This document shows, piece by piece, positions 22,801 to 35,712 of a stretch of DNA of 60,403 nucleotides. The notes under the pieces were generated by a model. The model saw nothing but the letters and a program-made list of their open reading frames with translations. It was not told the DNA's origin and made no database searches. Position numbers and translations under genes: made by a program. Origin of the DNA: Sclerotinia nivalis (taxonomy: Eukaryota > Ascomycota > Leotiomycetes > Helotiales > Sclerotiniaceae); the NCBI GenBank assembly GCA_029531795.1, contig JAPEIS010000023.1, positions 1 through 60,403 on the forward strand. The letters are read 5' to 3'. The number at the start of each line of letters is the position of its first letter. The stretch's first letter is position 1.

Positions 22801-23397
22801 GTTAAATAATAAAGATAAACCTCTATTAGATAATTTTTCTTTAATTATAGGGTGTATCATACGAACAGTCATAAGTTTTATTGTTTTTAAGTCAACTTCG
22901 CTGTCTAAATAACGAGTATTTGGTTTCGATAAATATTCTTCTTTCATTCACAACTCTATCTTTGCTATAAGATAAGATATTATTAATAACAATAAATTAT
23001 AATAAACAACATTAACCAACAAAGAAAAATTCTTTTCCTTCATTAACAATTCTGGAGAAGCTTCCTTTCCTGAATCATTATCTAAACCCAAATGACTAAT
23101 TAGCTTATAAACAAAAGGTATATTAACTACGTTTCCATTCACATAACCTGTATCGGACAAACTCGTTAAATCGGAAAGAACTTGCCTGATCCATTTCTCT
23201 AATTCTATAACATGTTTAATATCCTTAACAAAGAAGGTAGGTAACAAGGAAATAATACGGTAAATACTTCTACCTTCTTTAAAGAAATTTAGAGATGTTA
23301 TGTCTAATAACCCATTCTCTTTATAAACAACCAAAGCAAGTGAAGATGTTTTTCAAGCTTCTCCCCTTATTAAAACCGCCATATTTGCTTCCTTCAT
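19838..23397 (-). CDS. dpo: Family B DNA polymerase, copy 4 (complete, one-base frameshift)
   Basis: Start ATG at 23397, TAA at 19838, 3,560 nt. The four-base C-run at 22222-22225 puts a TAA directly after residue 392. No other break is seen. Confidence 0.88.
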
Positions 23398-25129
23398 TAA
23401 AAGTGTGTTTGTGTTTTTGTTTGTAGCAGTTCTTTAATGATTAATAATTTTTAATAGTGAATTTTCAATTCACTTTTTTTTATGTTGTCCACCTAAAACA
23501 AGCCCCAGGGTGTAAAGGTAACCGCTTTTGTAACAAGCATTAATTCTTTATAGAATTTACAGAATTCGATGTATTTACCAGAGGGATTTTGGTCCTCTAT
23601 AAACCGTCATTATTCCATATTATAGATTAGCTTAACTTTACCTCATATCTGATAAACCCTATACCTTTCATCTCAGTACAGCTATAATATTTAAACAATC
23701 TAGTAACTTCTTGTGAAAGAAACTCCAAAAGTTCTATAAATTTATACAAAAAACTAGAATGTTTTCACAAATCAATATCAATACAATGGTCTTTTAAAAG
23801 TAATAAATGAACTTGAAAAGTTAGTTATTGTTTATAGTATCTTTTTATATTATTGAGTGGTATATTATCAAATTGGCGTGCTAGGCCGTTAACATATACT
23901 TTATGAATCGAACACTTTTTACCAATGCCTTATATAAAAGAACCAAACTCTTCTCTATAGAAAAACTAGTCTGAAATTAGAAACCGATACATTCAGATTC
24001 GTAAGGGACTTCAACCCTTTGTCAGACGCATAATTATTTTTCCATAAATGTAAACTAACCGAGGCGAACTATATTTGAACGTATTTTTACATACAATAGC
24101 GTATAAACTATAATAAATACATAAGCATTCTTGTTATTTTAAAGAAACATTCTTCAACTATATATTTATATTGTTTAAACCCACTGTTAAACACATAAAA
24201 AACTCGTGAAAACATGTTTAACAGCTTTAGTTTGAATCACATCAAACCCCCTTATTTGTCCCACCCACTATTGTTTGTAATTCCTATTACATTTCTTAAA
24301 AAGATTTTTCATCAATTTTCACGAAATGTCCTTTTTTACAGAAATTTTCGGTGCAATGGAAATGTCCTTTTCTAGATTTTCATGAAATGTCCTTTTTTCA
24401 TGATTTTTTGGAGCAAGGAAAATGTCCCTTTCTTTTTCTTTTTCCCAACAGCGAAAATCTCCTTCTCAAGCCTTTTCCAGGGTCTCCAACGATTGAAACA
24501 TCTTTTTTCCGCTAGATAAGTATAATCTCTACTAATAAAAAAGACTTTTTCTATTATCATTCTAGTCATCATTCTAGTTATTATCACTACTCATTATCCT
24601 GCTTCTTCTTTACTTTTCTTCCTTAGTCACGTTTCCTTTTTTACATATACTAGATTTTTAGGTCACCTCACTTATCTTTTCACGAAACGCGACACCCCCA
24701 CCCCGATCTCTTTGGGTCGGTAGTATCAACGCCTCTACCTAGAGATCAGAAAATCAAAAACCCCCCGGTTCTAAATACCTAACACGAAACCTTTACTTTT
24801 CTGATCTCTTGGCAGCCACCGGGACGGAGGACGGCTTGAGACCACCACCCAATCCCTACTCCGGACACCAGCCTATTGACTGCGATAGCGGTGAATTCCT
24901 TCGTACCTCAGCCGCATTCCCCTTCAGCCATCTTGCCAAGCTTTGATAAGCGTTTACTCGGCTAGTGCAAGCACTGAACGCCTCCTTGCTCTTCAGCCAA
25001 TCAAACCCAGCTTTTTGTTTCTTGTTGATCAATACCTTTTTATTTATATTGTACTAATACACAAGAAAATGTTTAAATTTATTATACAATCCTTCAGGTA
25101 TAAATTTAAACTTAAACTTTTCACGCCTA
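23398..25129. other. Non-coding plasmid region 4
   Basis: 1,732 nt. T-run hairpin 23456-23481, nested stem-loop 23969-24027, inverted repeat 24184-24224, iteron block 24315-24436, exclusive hairpins 24705-24809, bulged stem-loop 24863-24899, post-stop hairpin 25071-25111. Confidence 0.85.
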
Positions 25130-28100
25130 TTAAACATCGTTTTCAGAATCCTTTTTAAGAATCTTTACAGACGATTTCTTTTGTTTAATAGCATCAGGAC
25201 TAAGCTCTCTAAAAAATCTGTCATCTTCAAAATCCTTGAAAGTTAGCTTAACGTGTTTTATAAAGGACTCTGTTTCTTTTAAACGTGGCACTGCTCTTCC
25301 AACAGTGCTACGATTTTTTAATTTTGAAATGCTTGATAACGACAGTTTTACTTCTTTAGCAGGTTCATGCAAATAGATAAAGTCTATTATAGATTGATAA
25401 TTTTTGAAATAATCTCTCGGAACACCGTATCTAGCCAACGCTTCTGACGATAAACAAGCTTTTATGAAACCTCTTATAGATGTTTCTATATAACTTCTAT
25501 ATCCTTTACCCTGAGGCAAAGGAGGTATACCCTTTATAAACATAGGTGTACTTATTGTTTCCTTTAACATTCTTATCTTTGCGTATTGATCAATAGTTTT
25601 TCAAGCCTTTGAATCTAAAAAACTAGAAACTTCATTTCTGTTGCGAATTTTATTATCATTAGTTATTAAGCATCGTTTATTATCATAGTTTAGGCTAAAT
25701 TTCTGATCTCTGTATTTTTGCATAACATGACCACCATCCCTGTAAATATCAGTAGCACTTCTCAAACCCGACTGTACATATTCGACGTCTTTATTTCCTT
25801 TAGAACTATTCATTATTCTTCATAACTCTTCGATTAGGAAGGGTTTGTCAAAAAACTTTGCTTGGAAACCAGTTGCGGATGATAAACCTCCTTCACTTAA
25901 ACCCAACTGACCTCTGGTTTTTCAAGATAGTAAACCTTTAGATTCCTCTTTTTTAATTTCTAAAGCTCTAGAGTCGTACCTTTCATTATCTTTAAAAGTC
26001 GTTAGCAAACGTCGAACGTCTCTATACAGTTTTAAACACTGAATATTAGGCAAGCTCAACAACTTATTTTCCAAATCATCAATATTCGTTATAAACCCAT
26101 CAGTCGTTACAGAAACAACCCTTCCTTTTATAAGCGATATATTATTCAAGCACTCACCTATCAATGCACGGGCAAAACCAGTAATATAAGACGCTAGAAT
26201 TGGATTTGATAAATCACCTCCAGCTATTCTTATATAATCTTGAGTTTTTATGTCAAAACTAGTTTTACCGCTAAACCCCATAGCTACTTGACCGTAAATA
26301 GAATTACCTATAGTTTTATATAATAAATTATAAAACGTTTTTGGCGGGTGTTCACGTCTTTTCGATTGCAAACCCTTTATTAAATCTCGGTAAGGAGATA
26401 CGTATCTCAAATCATAATTGAAAGTTTCTATTAAAGATCTTTCATCCGATTCAATCACTAAAGATCCTTTTGATTTACTGCTGGATCCTTTTTGTTTATT
26501 TATAGAATCTTCATCTTTATTCTTTCTATTTTTGAACGGTATTATAACGCCTTCCTTTACGTATAAACGACATCCCATATACTTAGCTACTAAATACTCA
26601 CAACCTGTTATAGTACTAGTACCTTTTAATGGATATATATCTACATTGTCATCAACCCTTGTTGGTATGCTAGGATATTTAACTTCCTTAGGAAACTGAA
26701 AATCAACTTCTAACACCACGTAATTTAACAATAAATCAATATCTTTCATTTCTTCTACCGTTTTATTAAAAATTCTTCCCGCTTTTTCGTATCAAGGGTC
26801 ACCTAATATAGACATAATCGTTGTGTAAGCACTCGTCAAGTCGTAATCTATTCAACTATACGAATTATCATTTATAACATCTAAACCATACATAAAAGAC
26901 TCGTTACGACCTCCTCTATATGACGTTATATAAGGTACTATATACCTAGTTAATTCCAAAGACCTAGCGTTTTTTGGTGTTATCAAAGATGCTAAGTTAC
27001 CTAACAAAAGATCTTTTCGCGGTTGATAACCCCCGTATTTTGTTTGATATCATTCACGTAAAACATATGATTTACCTATACCAGATAACGTCAATGGTAC
27101 TCCCACTTTACCCAAAGTAACATAAAAATCTTCCATAGAATTTACGTGCTTCAAGGTAATTATAGAATCCTTCAAAGCGTATCTTTCAAACAAAGGTTTA
27201 TCCTCATTTAAAAGGTCTTTCATACGACCGTTACGATAATCACCAATATCTACCTTTCGATAATCAGGACCGTATATAGACCCCAACTTGTCCAAACCAC
27301 CAAAACCAGCTGGAGCTAGCAATGCTGTATCTCTTATATGAACCTTACTCATACAGCCTTCTATTGACAAGGGTTTTCCCAAAGTAACATAAGATCTACT
27401 TATTATATTTAAAGATTCTTTAAACATATAAAAGTCATTTAGCATTGATAAATCTGCGCTTGATTCGTGCATACATATATACAACACCCTATTTAAAGAC
27501 AAACTTAGTTTTACCCCTTAAAACCGTAACTTATACGAGACTTCGGTTTATTAACACTGGTTAAAATACTCTTTAGCATTTTTGAAGAAATTCCTTCTTT
27601 ATTTTCTGTTAACTCATCCAAAATTCCAATTATTTTTGTTAGAGCTATCTCGTGTTCTTCATTCTTTAAAGAATCGGAATCTTCAAGCAAATCTGCTGAA
27701 CTATAAGCATCTCCGTATTTGATAAACGTTTTTACATCCGTTTTCTTGAAGTTGTATAACTTATACTTATTACTCATAACACCTTCGCAATCTTCTTCAT
27801 TATCTAAACGAGTGATCAATTTGTTTATTAAAACATCTTGTTCCTTAAACTGTAAAACACGCAAGTCTTTTATTATCTTATCAATGCTAAAAAAGCATGT
27901 GTTTACCAAATCAGATTCCCCCCACTGCATAGTGAATCTTTCGTTAAAATCTAGTATTTTTAAAGGATCCTTATTAATAATAGGTACTTTTACATATAAC
28001 CCTGTATTAACTGCTAATTGAACAGACAGTAATTCATTTGTTTTATTCAAAGAACTGATTAACTCATATTCACTATCATAACCCGCGTAGGTGTTAAATA

Positions 28101-28689
28101 ATAAAGATAAACCTCTATTAGATAATTTTTCTTTAATTATAGGGTGTATCATACGAACAGTCATAAGTTTTATTGTTTTTAAGTCAACTTCGCTGTCTAA
28201 ATAACGAGTATTTGGTTTCGATAAATATTCTTCTTTCATTCACAACTCTATCTTTGCTATAAGATAAGATATTATTAATAACAATAAATTATAATAAACA
28301 ACATTAACCAACAAAGAAAAATTCTTTTCCTTCATTAACAATTCTGGAGAAGCTTCCTTTCCTGAATCATTATCTAAACCCAAATGACTAATTAGCTTAT
28401 AAACAAAAGGTATATTAACTACGTTTCCATTCACATAACCTGTATCGGACAAACTCGTTAAATCGGAAAGAACTTGCCTGATCCATTTCTCTAATTCTAT
28501 AACATGTTTAATATCCTTAACAAAGAAGGTAGGTAACAAGGAAATAATACGGTAAATACTTCTACCTTCTTTAAAGAAATTTAGAGATGTTATGTCTAAT
28601 AACCCATTCTCTTTATAAACAACCAAAGCAAGTGAAGATGTTTTTCAAGCTTCTCCCCTTATTAAAACCGCCATATTTGCTTCCTTCAT
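25130..28689 (-). CDS. dpo: Family B DNA polymerase, copy 5 (complete, one-base frameshift)
   Basis: Start ATG at 28689, TAA at 25130, 3,560 nt. The frame is lost at the four-base C-run at 27514-27517; the catalytic motifs on both sides are unchanged. Confidence 0.88.
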
Positions 28690-30421
28690 TAAAAGTGTGT
28701 TTGTGTTTTTGTTTGTAGCAGTTCTTTAATGATTAATAATTTTTAATAGTGAATTTTCAATTCACTTTTTTTTATGTTGTCCACCTAAAACAAGCCCCAG
28801 GGTGTAAAGGTAACCGCTTTTGTAACAAGCATTAATTCTTTATAGAATTTACAGAATTCGATGTATTTACCAGAGGGATTTTGGTCCTCTATAAACCGTC
28901 ATTATTCCATATTATAGATTAGCTTAACTTTACCTCATATCTGATAAACCCTATACCTTTCATCTCAGTACAGCTATAATATTTAAACAATCTAGTAACT
29001 TCTTGTGAAAGAAACTCCAAAAGTTCTATAAATTTATACAAAAAACTAGAATGTTTTCACAAATCAATATCAATACAATGGTCTTTTAAAAGTAATAAAT
29101 GAACTTGAAAAGTTAGTTATTGTTTATAGTATCTTTTTATATTATTGAGTGGTATATTATCAAATTGGCGTGCTAGGCCGTTAACATATACTTTATGAAT
29201 CGAACACTTTTTACCAATGCCTTATATAAAAGAACCAAACTCTTCTCTATAGAAAAACTAGTCTGAAATTAGAAACCGATACATTCAGATTCGTAAGGGA
29301 CTTCAACCCTTTGTCAGACGCATAATTATTTTTCCATAAATGTAAACTAACCGAGGCGAACTATATTTGAACGTATTTTTACATACAATAGCGTATAAAC
29401 TATAATAAATACATAAGCATTCTTGTTATTTTAAAGAAACATTCTTCAACTATATATTTATATTGTTTAAACCCACTGTTAAACACATAAAAAACTCGTG
29501 AAAACATGTTTAACAGCTTTAGTTTGAATCACATCAAACCCCCTTATTTGTCCCACCCACTATTGTTTGTAATTCCTATTACATTTCTTAAAAAGATTTT
29601 TCATCAATTTTCACGAAATGTCCTTTTTTACAGAAATTTTCGGTGCAATGGAAATGTCCTTTTCTAGATTTTCATGAAATGTCCTTTTTTCATGATTTTT
29701 TGGAGCAAGGAAAATGTCCCTTTCTTTTTCTTTTTCCCAACAGCGAAAATCTCCTTCTCAAGCCTTTTCCAGGGTCTCCAACGATTGAAACATCTTTTTT
29801 CCGCTAGATAAGTATAATCTCTACTAATAAAAAAGACTTTTTCTATTATCATTCTAGTCATCATTCTAGTTATTATCACTACTCATTATCCTGCTTCTTC
29901 TTTACTTTTCTTCCTTAGTCACGTTTCCTTTTTTACATATACTAGATTTTTAGGTCACCTCACTTATCTTTTCACGAAACGCGACACCCCCACCCCGATC
30001 TCTTTGGGTCGGTAGTATCAACGCCTCTACCTAGAGATCAGAAAATCAAAAACCCCCCGGTTCTAAATACCTAACACGAAACCTTTACTTTTCTGATCTC
30101 TTGGCAGCCACCGGGACGGAGGACGGCTTGAGACCACCACCCAATCCCTACTCCGGACACCAGCCTATTGACTGCGATAGCGGTGAATTCCTTCGTACCT
30201 CAGCCGCATTCCCCTTCAGCCATCTTGCCAAGCTTTGATAAGCGTTTACTCGGCTAGTGCAAGCACTGAACGCCTCCTTGCTCTTCAGCCAATCAAACCC
30301 AGCTTTTTGTTTCTTGTTGATCAATACCTTTTTATTTATATTGTACTAATACACAAGAAAATGTTTAAATTTATTATACAATCCTTCAGGTATAAATTTA
30401 AACTTAAACTTTTCACGCCTA
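28690..30421. other. Non-coding plasmid region 5
   Basis: 1,732 nt. T-run hairpin 28748-28773, nested stem-loop 29261-29319, inverted repeat 29476-29516, iteron block 29607-29728, exclusive hairpins 29997-30101, bulged stem-loop 30155-30191, post-stop hairpin 30363-30403. Confidence 0.85.
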
Positions 30422-33400
30422 TTAAACATCGTTTTCAGAATCCTTTTTAAGAATCTTTACAGACGATTTCTTTTGTTTAATAGCATCAGGACTAAGCTCT
30501 CTAAAAAATCTGTCATCTTCAAAATCCTTGAAAGTTAGCTTAACGTGTTTTATAAAGGACTCTGTTTCTTTTAAACGTGGCACTGCTCTTCCAACAGTGC
30601 TACGATTTTTTAATTTTGAAATGCTTGATAACGACAGTTTTACTTCTTTAGCAGGTTCATGCAAATAGATAAAGTCTATTATAGATTGATAATTTTTGAA
30701 ATAATCTCTCGGAACACCGTATCTAGCCAACGCTTCTGACGATAAACAAGCTTTTATGAAACCTCTTATAGATGTTTCTATATAACTTCTATATCCTTTA
30801 CCCTGAGGCAAAGGAGGTATACCCTTTATAAACATAGGTGTACTTATTGTTTCCTTTAACATTCTTATCTTTGCGTATTGATCAATAGTTTTTCAAGCCT
30901 TTGAATCTAAAAAACTAGAAACTTCATTTCTGTTGCGAATTTTATTATCATTAGTTATTAAGCATCGTTTATTATCATAGTTTAGGCTAAATTTCTGATC
31001 TCTGTATTTTTGCATAACATGACCACCATCCCTGTAAATATCAGTAGCACTTCTCAAACCCGACTGTACATATTCGACGTCTTTATTTCCTTTAGAACTA
31101 TTCATTATTCTTCATAACTCTTCGATTAGGAAGGGTTTGTCAAAAAACTTTGCTTGGAAACCAGTTGCGGATGATAAACCTCCTTCACTTAAACCCAACT
31201 GACCTCTGGTTTTTCAAGATAGTAAACCTTTAGATTCCTCTTTTTTAATTTCTAAAGCTCTAGAGTCGTACCTTTCATTATCTTTAAAAGTCGTTAGCAA
31301 ACGTCGAACGTCTCTATACAGTTTTAAACACTGAATATTAGGCAAGCTCAACAACTTATTTTCCAAATCATCAATATTCGTTATAAACCCATCAGTCGTT
31401 ACAGAAACAACCCTTCCTTTTATAAGCGATATATTATTCAAGCACTCACCTATCAATGCACGGGCAAAACCAGTAATATAAGACGCTAGAATTGGATTTG
31501 ATAAATCACCTCCAGCTATTCTTATATAATCTTGAGTTTTTATGTCAAAACTAGTTTTACCGCTAAACCCCATAGCTACTTGACCGTAAATAGAATTACC
31601 TATAGTTTTATATAATAAATTATAAAACGTTTTTGGCGGGTGTTCACGTCTTTTCGATTGCAAACCCTTTATTAAATCTCGGTAAGGAGATACGTATCTC
31701 AAATCATAATTGAAAGTTTCTATTAAAGATCTTTCATCCGATTCAATCACTAAAGATCCTTTTGATTTACTGCTGGATCCTTTTTGTTTATTTATAGAAT
31801 CTTCATCTTTATTCTTTCTATTTTTGAACGGTATTATAACGCCTTCCTTTACGTATAAACGACATCCCATATACTTAGCTACTAAATACTCACAACCTGT
31901 TATAGTACTAGTACCTTTTAATGGATATATATCTACATTGTCATCAACCCTTGTTGGTATGCTAGGATATTTAACTTCCTTAGGAAACTGAAAATCAACT
32001 TCTAACACCACGTAATTTAACAATAAATCAATATCTTTCATTTCTTCTACCGTTTTATTAAAAATTCTTCCCGCTTTTTCGTATCAAGGGTCACCTAATA
32101 TAGACATAATCGTTGTGTAAGCACTCGTCAAGTCGTAATCTATTCAACTATACGAATTATCATTTATAACATCTAAACCATACATAAAAGACTCGTTACG
32201 ACCTCCTCTATATGACGTTATATAAGGTACTATATACCTAGTTAATTCCAAAGACCTAGCGTTTTTTGGTGTTATCAAAGATGCTAAGTTACCTAACAAA
32301 AGATCTTTTCGCGGTTGATAACCCCCGTATTTTGTTTGATATCATTCACGTAAAACATATGATTTACCTATACCAGATAACGTCAATGGTACTCCCACTT
32401 TACCCAAAGTAACATAAAAATCTTCCATAGAATTTACGTGCTTCAAGGTAATTATAGAATCCTTCAAAGCGTATCTTTCAAACAAAGGTTTATCCTCATT
32501 TAAAAGGTCTTTCATACGACCGTTACGATAATCACCAATATCTACCTTTCGATAATCAGGACCGTATATAGACCCCAACTTGTCCAAACCACCAAAACCA
32601 GCTGGAGCTAGCAATGCTGTATCTCTTATATGAACCTTACTCATACAGCCTTCTATTGACAAGGGTTTTCCCAAAGTAACATAAGATCTACTTATTATAT
32701 TTAAAGATTCTTTAAACATATAAAAGTCATTTAGCATTGATAAATCTGCGCTTGATTCGTGCATACATATATACAACACCCTATTTAAAGACAAACTTAG
32801 TTTTACCCCTTAAAACCGTAACTTATACGAGACTTCGGTTTATTAACACTGGTTAAAATACTCTTTAGCATTTTTGAAGAAATTCCTTCTTTATTTTCTG
32901 TTAACTCATCCAAAATTCCAATTATTTTTGTTAGAGCTATCTCGTGTTCTTCATTCTTTAAAGAATCGGAATCTTCAAGCAAATCTGCTGAACTATAAGC
33001 ATCTCCGTATTTGATAAACGTTTTTACATCCGTTTTCTTGAAGTTGTATAACTTATACTTATTACTCATAACACCTTCGCAATCTTCTTCATTATCTAAA
33101 CGAGTGATCAATTTGTTTATTAAAACATCTTGTTCCTTAAACTGTAAAACACGCAAGTCTTTTATTATCTTATCAATGCTAAAAAAGCATGTGTTTACCA
33201 AATCAGATTCCCCCCACTGCATAGTGAATCTTTCGTTAAAATCTAGTATTTTTAAAGGATCCTTATTAATAATAGGTACTTTTACATATAACCCTGTATT
33301 AACTGCTAATTGAACAGACAGTAATTCATTTGTTTTATTCAAAGAACTGATTAACTCATATTCACTATCATAACCCGCGTAGGTGTTAAATAATAAAGAT

Positions 33401-33981
33401 AAACCTCTATTAGATAATTTTTCTTTAATTATAGGGTGTATCATACGAACAGTCATAAGTTTTATTGTTTTTAAGTCAACTTCGCTGTCTAAATAACGAG
33501 TATTTGGTTTCGATAAATATTCTTCTTTCATTCACAACTCTATCTTTGCTATAAGATAAGATATTATTAATAACAATAAATTATAATAAACAACATTAAC
33601 CAACAAAGAAAAATTCTTTTCCTTCATTAACAATTCTGGAGAAGCTTCCTTTCCTGAATCATTATCTAAACCCAAATGACTAATTAGCTTATAAACAAAA
33701 GGTATATTAACTACGTTTCCATTCACATAACCTGTATCGGACAAACTCGTTAAATCGGAAAGAACTTGCCTGATCCATTTCTCTAATTCTATAACATGTT
33801 TAATATCCTTAACAAAGAAGGTAGGTAACAAGGAAATAATACGGTAAATACTTCTACCTTCTTTAAAGAAATTTAGAGATGTTATGTCTAATAACCCATT
33901 CTCTTTATAAACAACCAAAGCAAGTGAAGATGTTTTTCAAGCTTCTCCCCTTATTAAAACCGCCATATTTGCTTCCTTCAT
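30422..33981 (-). CDS. dpo: Family B DNA polymerase, copy 6 (complete, one-base frameshift)
   Basis: Start ATG at 33981, TAA at 30422, 3,560 nt. The C-run at 32806-32809 is four bases long and breaks the frame between Exo I and Exo II. Confidence 0.88.
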
Positions 33982-35712
33982 TAAAAGTGTGTTTGTGTTT
34001 TTGTTTGTAGCAGTTCTTTAATGATTAATAATTTTTAATAGTGAATTTTCAATTCACTTTTTTTTATGTTGTCCACCTAAAACAAGCCCCAGGGTGTAAA
34101 GGTAACCGCTTTTGTAACAAGCATTAATTCTTTATAGAATTTACAGAATTCGATGTATTTACCAGAGGGATTTTGGTCCTCTATAAACCGTCATTATTCC
34201 ATATTATAGATTAGCTTAACTTTACCTCATATCTGATAAACCCTATACCTTTCATCTCAGTACAGCTATAATATTTAAACAATCTAGTAACTTCTTGTGA
34301 AAGAAACTCCAAAAGTTCTATAAATTTATACAAAAAACTAGAATGTTTTCACAAATCAATATCAATACAATGGTCTTTTAAAAGTAATAAATGAACTTGA
34401 AAAGTTAGTTATTGTTTATAGTATCTTTTTATATTATTGAGTGGTATATTATCAAATTGGCGTGCTAGGCCGTTAACATATACTTTATGAATCGAACACT
34501 TTTTACCAATGCCTTATATAAAAGAACCAAACTCTTCTCTATAGAAAAACTAGTCTGAAATTAGAAACCGATACATTCAGATTCGTAAGGGACTTCAACC
34601 CTTTGTCAGACGCATAATTATTTTTCCATAAATGTAAACTAACCGAGGCGAACTATATTTGAACGTATTTTTACATACAATAGCGTATAAACTATAATAA
34701 ATACATAAGCATTCTTGTTATTTTAAAGAAACATTCTTCAACTATATATTTATATTGTTTAAACCCACTGTTAAACACATAAAAAACTCGTGAAAACATG
34801 TTTAACAGCTTTAGTTTGAATCACATCAAACCCCTTATTTGTCCCACCCACTATTGTTTGTAATTCCTATTACATTTCTTAAAAAGATTTTTCATCAATT
34901 TTCACGAAATGTCCTTTTTTACAGAAATTTTCGGTGCAATGGAAATGTCCTTTTCTAGATTTTCATGAAATGTCCTTTTTTCATGATTTTTTGGAGCAAG
35001 GAAAATGTCCCTTTCTTTTTCTTTTTCCCAACAGCGAAAATCTCCTTCTCAAGCCTTTTCCAGGGTCTCCAACGATTGAAACATCTTTTTTCCGCTAGAT
35101 AAGTATAATCTCTACTAATAAAAAAGACTTTTTCTATTATCATTCTAGTCATCATTCTAGTTATTATCACTACTCATTATCCTGCTTCTTCTTTACTTTT
35201 CTTCCTTAGTCACGTTTCCTTTTTTACATATACTAGATTTTTAGGTCACCTCACTTATCTTTTCACGAAACGCGACACCCCCACCCCGATCTCTTTGGGT
35301 CGGTAGTATCAACGCCTCTACCTAGAGATCAGAAAATCAAAAACCCCCCGGTTCTAAATACCTAACACGAAACCTTTACTTTTCTGATCTCTTGGCAGCC
35401 ACCGGGACGGAGGACGGCTTGAGACCACCACCCAATCCCTACTCCGGACACCAGCCTATTGACTGCGATAGCGGTGAATTCCTTCGTACCTCAGCCGCAT
35501 TCCCCTTCAGCCATCTTGCCAAGCTTTGATAAGCGTTTACTCGGCTAGTGCAAGCACTGAACGCCTCCTTGCTCTTCAGCCAATCAAACCCAGCTTTTTG
35601 TTTCTTGTTGATCAATACCTTTTTATTTATATTGTACTAATACACAAGAAAATGTTTAAATTTATTATACAATCCTTCAGGTATAAATTTAAACTTAAAC
35701 TTTTCACGCCTA
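33982..35712. other. Non-coding plasmid region 6 (one base short)
   Basis: 1,731 nt; the C-run at 34831-34834 has four bases where most other copies have five. T-run hairpin 34040-34065, nested stem-loop 34553-34611, inverted repeat 34768-34808, iteron block 34898-35019, exclusive hairpins 35288-35392, bulged stem-loop 35446-35482, post-stop hairpin 35654-35694. Confidence 0.85.
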
